A DNA stretch of 18,154 nucleotides from Candidatus Hermodarchaeota archaeon (GTDB lineage Archaea; Asgardarchaeota; Hermodarchaeia; Hermodarchaeales; Hermodarchaeaceae): the NCBI GenBank assembly GCA_016840595.1, contig JAEOSA010000013.1, positions 1-18,154 on the forward strand, given 5' to 3'. Made by a program: the position numbers and the translations under genes. The stretch's first letter is position 1; each line of letters starts with the position of its first letter. The notes beneath the pieces were generated by a model, which was not told where the DNA came from, did no database searches, and worked only from the letters and a program-made list of their open reading frames with translations. Below are positions 15,792 through 18,154 of the stretch, piece after piece.

Positions 15792-16745
15792 TTAGGGTAA
15801 ATGATTTTCATTAATCTGTCGTCGTGCTTCTCCCATTGTAATAGTCTCTTCAGCTACCAGATCATGACGGTGAATGCATTCTTCGTTGCGTTGAACAAAA
15901 TGTAATTCCATACTATCAGGAAGATCAAGATACGCTTCAACAACGTTTTTCACCATTTGCCGTATGGCATCCTCGACAAATTTAGGGTTGTTAAGAGCTG
16001 TTTGAACTACAATAGCTTCATCTGGGCGTTTTAGTAGCTCGTAGGAACTCGCGCTCATGGCCTGCTCCACCAACCCCACTAACTGAATGGCATCGAGGTA
16101 GAAGTCCTTTGGTTTTTCTACCATGACAGATCCGTAACTTCGTTGCATGTGACTTCCAATAGGCAAATTGTCAACGAGGTGTTGAGTGCGACTTTCATCT
16201 AATTGCAGTTCGGTTTTCAGCTCTTTTTCAACTTGGTCTCGTAACATTTCTTGTGCACATGGGCAGGCTGTGATTCCACCAACTGTGACACCTATCCATT
16301 GGCGAAAACTAATCTTTCCCTTTTTCCCTCGACTGGCAATAGCCCGGGCCTTCATGGTACACGATTCATAGGTTCGCATTTTACTTTCTGGGGTTTTCCG
16401 TGCATATACCACATCAGCTGCGGCTAGCACTTCAGCTTCATTTGCATAATCATGTCGTTCTAATTGCTCCCTGGCAATATCAGCACACAAGTCCTCTAAT
16501 CGGTTTAACTTCTCAGCATGTTGGCTGACAATCTCAACCGTTGCTTCATAGCTTCGTGAGGGGTGAATCCCCTTTTGATATGCGGGTAAATTGACATAGA
16601 CATCGAAGGTGGGAACCACGATGGCAGGTTGTTCTTCAAAGAAGATGAACTGAATTGGAACTCGGATGCCAGTTACTCCGACACGACGAACGGAAATTTG
16701 AACCTCAGGTTTGTCAACGTGTACGTCTCGAGGGGACAACTGCAT
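15792..16745 (-). CDS. mptA: GTP cyclohydrolase MptA (FolE2-type, archaeal)
   Basis: MptA is the Fe(II)-dependent GTP cyclohydrolase that begins H4MPT pterin synthesis, converting GTP to 7,8-dihydroneopterin 2',3'-cyclic phosphate. It belongs to the FolE2/MptA (COG1469) tunnel-fold family. It has 317 residues, which is normal. Conserved blocks are QKGIHPSRSYE (57-67), TVGGITACPCAQEM (154-167, with Cys161 and Cys163), PIGSHMQRSYG (195-205), and an E/H-rich C-terminus (FVQRNEECIHRHD, 283-295). The ATG at 16745 follows the SD GGAGG (16749-16753) by only three bases. The in-frame TTG at 16739 has nine-base spacing and may be the true start, matching the TTG start of the DHPS-like gene. It heads the mptA-mptE-DHPS operon. 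Candidate TATA elements lie at 16837-16850 and 16779-16790. Confidence 0.92.
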   Translation of the reverse strand: MQLSPRDVHVDKPEVQISVRRVGVTGIRVPIQFIFFEEQPAIVVPTFDVYVNLPAYQKGIHPSRSYEATVEIVSQHAEKLNRLEDLCADIAREQLERHDYANEAEVLAAADVVYARKTPESKMRTYESCTMKARAIASRGKKGKISFRQWIGVTVGGITACPCAQEMLRDQVEKELKTELQLDESRTQHLVDNLPIGSHMQRSYGSVMVEKPKDFYLDAIQLVGLVEQAMSASSYELLKRPDEAIVVQTALNNPKFVEDAIRQMVKNVVEAYLDLPDSMELHFVQRNEECIHRHDLVAEETITMGEARRQINENHLP

Positions 16746-16836
16746 TAACCTCCGCAGTGTTTGTGAGTGGTCAGCCTAAAGCTTTTACTGAATTATGGAT
16801 TTTAGGAAATCCAGAAGCAAAAATAAATTCCTGAAG

Positions 16837-16850
16837 TTGTTTATAAAAAC
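16837..16850 (-). promoter_or_regulatory. TATA-like promoter for the pterin operon
   Basis: Minus-strand GTTTTTATAAACAAC has a strong TATA form and would start transcription near 16815, giving mptA a leader of about 70 bases. A second candidate, TAAAAGCTTTAGG, lies nearer (16779-16790) and would give a short leader. The 291-base divergent gap (16746-17036) holds no gene that I can see. Confidence 0.4.
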
Positions 16851-16958
16851 CGTTAGTGTGTTTGAAAGAAATAAGCCCAGCTTGACTCGTTTTTTGTTTA
16901 TTGGAAAGAAGAATTCGTTGCTTTCGTCACCATAACTGAATTATAGGAGAACGGTTGC

Positions 16959-16971
16959 ATACTATAATTCC
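16959..16971 (+). promoter_or_regulatory. TATA-like promoter for the 128-residue gene
   Basis: CATACTATAATTC lies about 70 bases before the ATG at 17037 and would start transcription near 16993. GAATTATAGG (16938-16947) is an alternative. Confidence 0.35.
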
Positions 16972-17024
16972 TGTTCGGACGATCGATAGGGTCTGCCGCT
17001 TATTTCCCAAACTGATGCGATGGT

Positions 17025-17029
17025 GGAGG
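17025..17029 (+). promoter_or_regulatory. Shine-Dalgarno site for the 128-residue protein
   Basis: GGAGG seven bases before the ATG at 17037 supports that this short frame is a translated gene and fixes its start. Confidence 0.65.
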
Positions 17030-17036
17030 ACGATCA

Positions 17037-17423
17037 ATGGATTATTCAATGCTGCGTTTCAGACGATCCCTTCAAGCACTAGCGGCTCCAGCAGATGTCC
17101 AACTTCAACTTGTTCCCGATTACTTATGGGGTGTAGATGAATTAGCCATCGAGTTTGATCAATGGTTTCAAGTTATTAAACGTCGGCGAACCATTTTCTC
17201 AAAAAAACAACGTAGTATTCTGGAAGACTTAAACAAGAAACTCGATGATATAAGTGGACCCGAAAATCTTCGATATTGGATGGAAGATACCGTTCGGTCT
17301 GATATTGCCTGGGAAGACATCCGTAATTTAGCCCGAAACGCTCTGGATGCCATGGGATGGCCACATCAGGAACCGCTGAAGAAACCCAGCAAGATTCCTG
17401 TGCAAACCTCTTATGGGGAATAA
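17037..17423 (+). CDS. Hypothetical 128-residue helical protein next to the pterin genes
   Basis: I do not recognise this protein. It is soluble, with no signal or membrane helix. Residues 1-25 (MDYSMLRFRRSLQALAAPAD) look like a basic amphipathic helix. A hydrophobic and aromatic segment follows (LVPDYLWGVDELAIEFDQWF, 25-44), then a charged, helix-rich region (KRRRTIFSKKQRSILEDLNK) and another Trp-containing helix (LRYWMEDTVRSDIAWEDI). It ends in a Pro/Lys-rich tail. Good SD spacing supports expression. It is divergent from mptA and followed 111 bases later by the DUF447 gene, which places it in an H4MPT-related neighbourhood. Any role in pterin or C1 metabolism is only an inference from position. 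Confidence 0.65.
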   Translation: MDYSMLRFRRSLQALAAPADVQLQLVPDYLWGVDELAIEFDQWFQVIKRRRTIFSKKQRSILEDLNKKLDDISGPENLRYWMEDTVRSDIAWEDIRNLARNALDAMGWPHQEPLKKPSKIPVQTSYGE

Positions 17424-17430
17424 ATGCACC

Positions 17431-17442
17431 ATTTTTTTGTTT
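17431..17442 (+). terminator. T-tract terminator after the 128-residue gene
   Basis: Seven T bases (17432-17438) eight bases after the stop codon form a plain archaeal-type terminator. A weak promoter-like A/T patch (17440-17456) follows before the DUF447 gene. Confidence 0.4.
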
Positions 17443-17534
17443 AGAAAAGACATTAAGCCTAGATGCATTGCCCTAGTGTATGGATGTGCGGGCTAGATGG
17501 TGGTTGCATCACAGTGAATTCTGAACAACTTGAA

Positions 17535-18154
17535 ATGATGGGATTTGTTGAAGGTGATGTAGTTGAGTCCATCATCACTACCATCTCTACAAAAAAAGAA
17601 TTCAATGCAGCACCAATGGGTGTATGGATTCACTCAGATCACCAACTCATCATTCGACCCTATGAAGGAACACAAACCGCCAGCAATATTCAAGACGTTG
17701 GAGAAGCCGTCATCAACATCACTCATGATCCTCATGTCTTCCTCGTCACCGCTTTCAAAGAAGAACTCTCTTCATCTCCACAGTTTGAGTTTGAACCCGC
17801 AACAAAGGTTAAGGCTCCTAGACTAGCTGGGATGTCGGGGTATCTTGAAGTGACAGTGGAACCTAAGCTCGTTGAGGAAGATACACCACGATACAGGGAA
17901 CTATTGTGCACTCTACAGCATATTGAAATTGCATCACCTTTTCCAGTGGTCCTTTCCCGGGCTCGTTGTGCAGCGATTGAATGTGTTATTCACGCTACTC
18001 GAGTTCGTGCATTTCACACTATTGACGAAGCAACTACTCAAAGGCTAGTCCATCGCATAGATGATCTTAGGACTCTTGTCAACCGTATTGCTGCCAAATC
18101 TCCTGCGGCTGAGGTCATTCAAAAAGTAATAGAACTACTCCCACGTTGGTTAAA
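17535..18154 (+). CDS. DUF447 family protein, partial (C-terminus beyond right edge)
   Basis: This protein belongs to DUF447 (COG2457), a family seen mainly in methanogens and H4MPT-using methylotrophs; I recall family structures with an FMN-binding split barrel. The frame is open to the right edge (206 codons from 17535). Family features are GFVEGDVVESIITT near the start, FNAAPMGVW (the N-A-A-P-M-G block), IIRPYEGTQTASNIQ, a V-I-N-I-T-HDPHVFLVTAF segment, and a later helical half (FPVVLSRARCAAIECVIHATR, split by a loop, then a charged helix). Earlier in-frame starts exist at 17463, 17484 and 17514 and would add up to 24 residues, including MCGLDGGCIT. None has a clear SD site, and I chose 17535 because the family begins about there. 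Its place beside mptA, mptE and the DHPS-like gene supports an H4MPT-linked role. Confidence 0.8.
   Translation, partial: MMGFVEGDVVESIITTISTKKEFNAAPMGVWIHSDHQLIIRPYEGTQTASNIQDVGEAVINITHDPHVFLVTAFKEELSSSPQFEFEPATKVKAPRLAGMSGYLEVTVEPKLVEEDTPRYRELLCTLQHIEIASPFPVVLSRARCAAIECVIHATRVRAFHTIDEATTQRLVHRIDDLRTLVNRIAAKSPAAEVIQKVIELLPRWL

Noticed and set aside
17563..17826. An 87-residue plus-strand frame
   Set aside because: It is out of frame within the DUF447 gene, whose frame carries the family blocks. The Ser-rich translation resembles nothing.
1..18154. CRISPR, tRNA, rRNA, insertion sequence or prophage elements
   Set aside because: I found no regularly spaced direct repeats, no cloverleaf-like sequence, no transposase or integrase frame, and no terminal inverted repeats flanked by duplications.

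Overview
The window looks like a stretch of archaeal chromosome, most likely from an Asgard-lineage archaeon (Thorarchaeia-like is my best guess; there is no rRNA to test it). The evidence is a Ras/Rab-like small GTPase, archaeal tetrahydromethanopterin (H4MPT)-type pterin genes (MptA, MptE, a dihydropteroate synthase-like protein and a DUF447 protein), AT-rich TATA-like promoters, and a surface protein ending in a PGF + membrane helix + basic tail anchor. Start codons mix ATG, GTG and TTG. Some genes have clear Shine-Dalgarno (SD) sites and others have none. I saw no tRNA, rRNA, CRISPR array, transposase or integrase. Coding density is high, and no gap between genes exceeds about 300 bases.

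Layout. (1) 1-1937, minus: an FtsX/MacB-type ABC permease cut by the left edge, divergent from a small four-helix membrane protein (2053-2487) across a short gap with one palindromic TATA core. (2) 2748-3362: a small GTPase with altered G3 and G4 motifs. (3) 3483-9939: an apparent glycan-assembly neighbourhood. It contains a family 2 glycosyltransferase, a convergent sugar-1-phosphate nucleotidyltransferase, a multi-pass flippase-like (UPF0104) protein, a DUF362 protein, and an 851-residue membrane protein made of two tandem copies of a GT-C-like module. (4) 10058-10600: an unrecognised protein with four regularly spaced cysteines. (5) 10693-13278: a secreted, membrane-anchored protein with three tandem GATase1/DUF4350-like domains, ending in a terminator hairpin that contains its stop codon. 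(6) 13321-16745, minus: an mptA-mptE-DHPS-like operon for the pterin part of H4MPT. (7) 17037-18154, plus: an unknown 128-residue protein and a DUF447 protein cut by the right edge, divergent from the pterin operon.

How the parts may work together (inference). In region 3, the nucleotidyltransferase would supply an NDP-sugar, the GT2 enzyme would load it on a polyprenyl phosphate, the flippase-like protein could help move the lipid-linked sugar, and the GT-C tandem protein could transfer sugar on the outer face. The surface protein in region 5 is a plausible glycosylated product. In regions 6-7, MptA starts from GTP, MptE activates hydroxymethyl-dihydropterin, and the DHPS-like protein would couple it to the arylamine. 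The 128-residue and DUF447 genes are candidates for unassigned functions tied to this C1 carrier. The most notable items are the tandem GT-C protein, the unassigned genes beside the pterin operon, the altered GTPase, and two RNA-level structures at 10601-10677 and 13268-13304.
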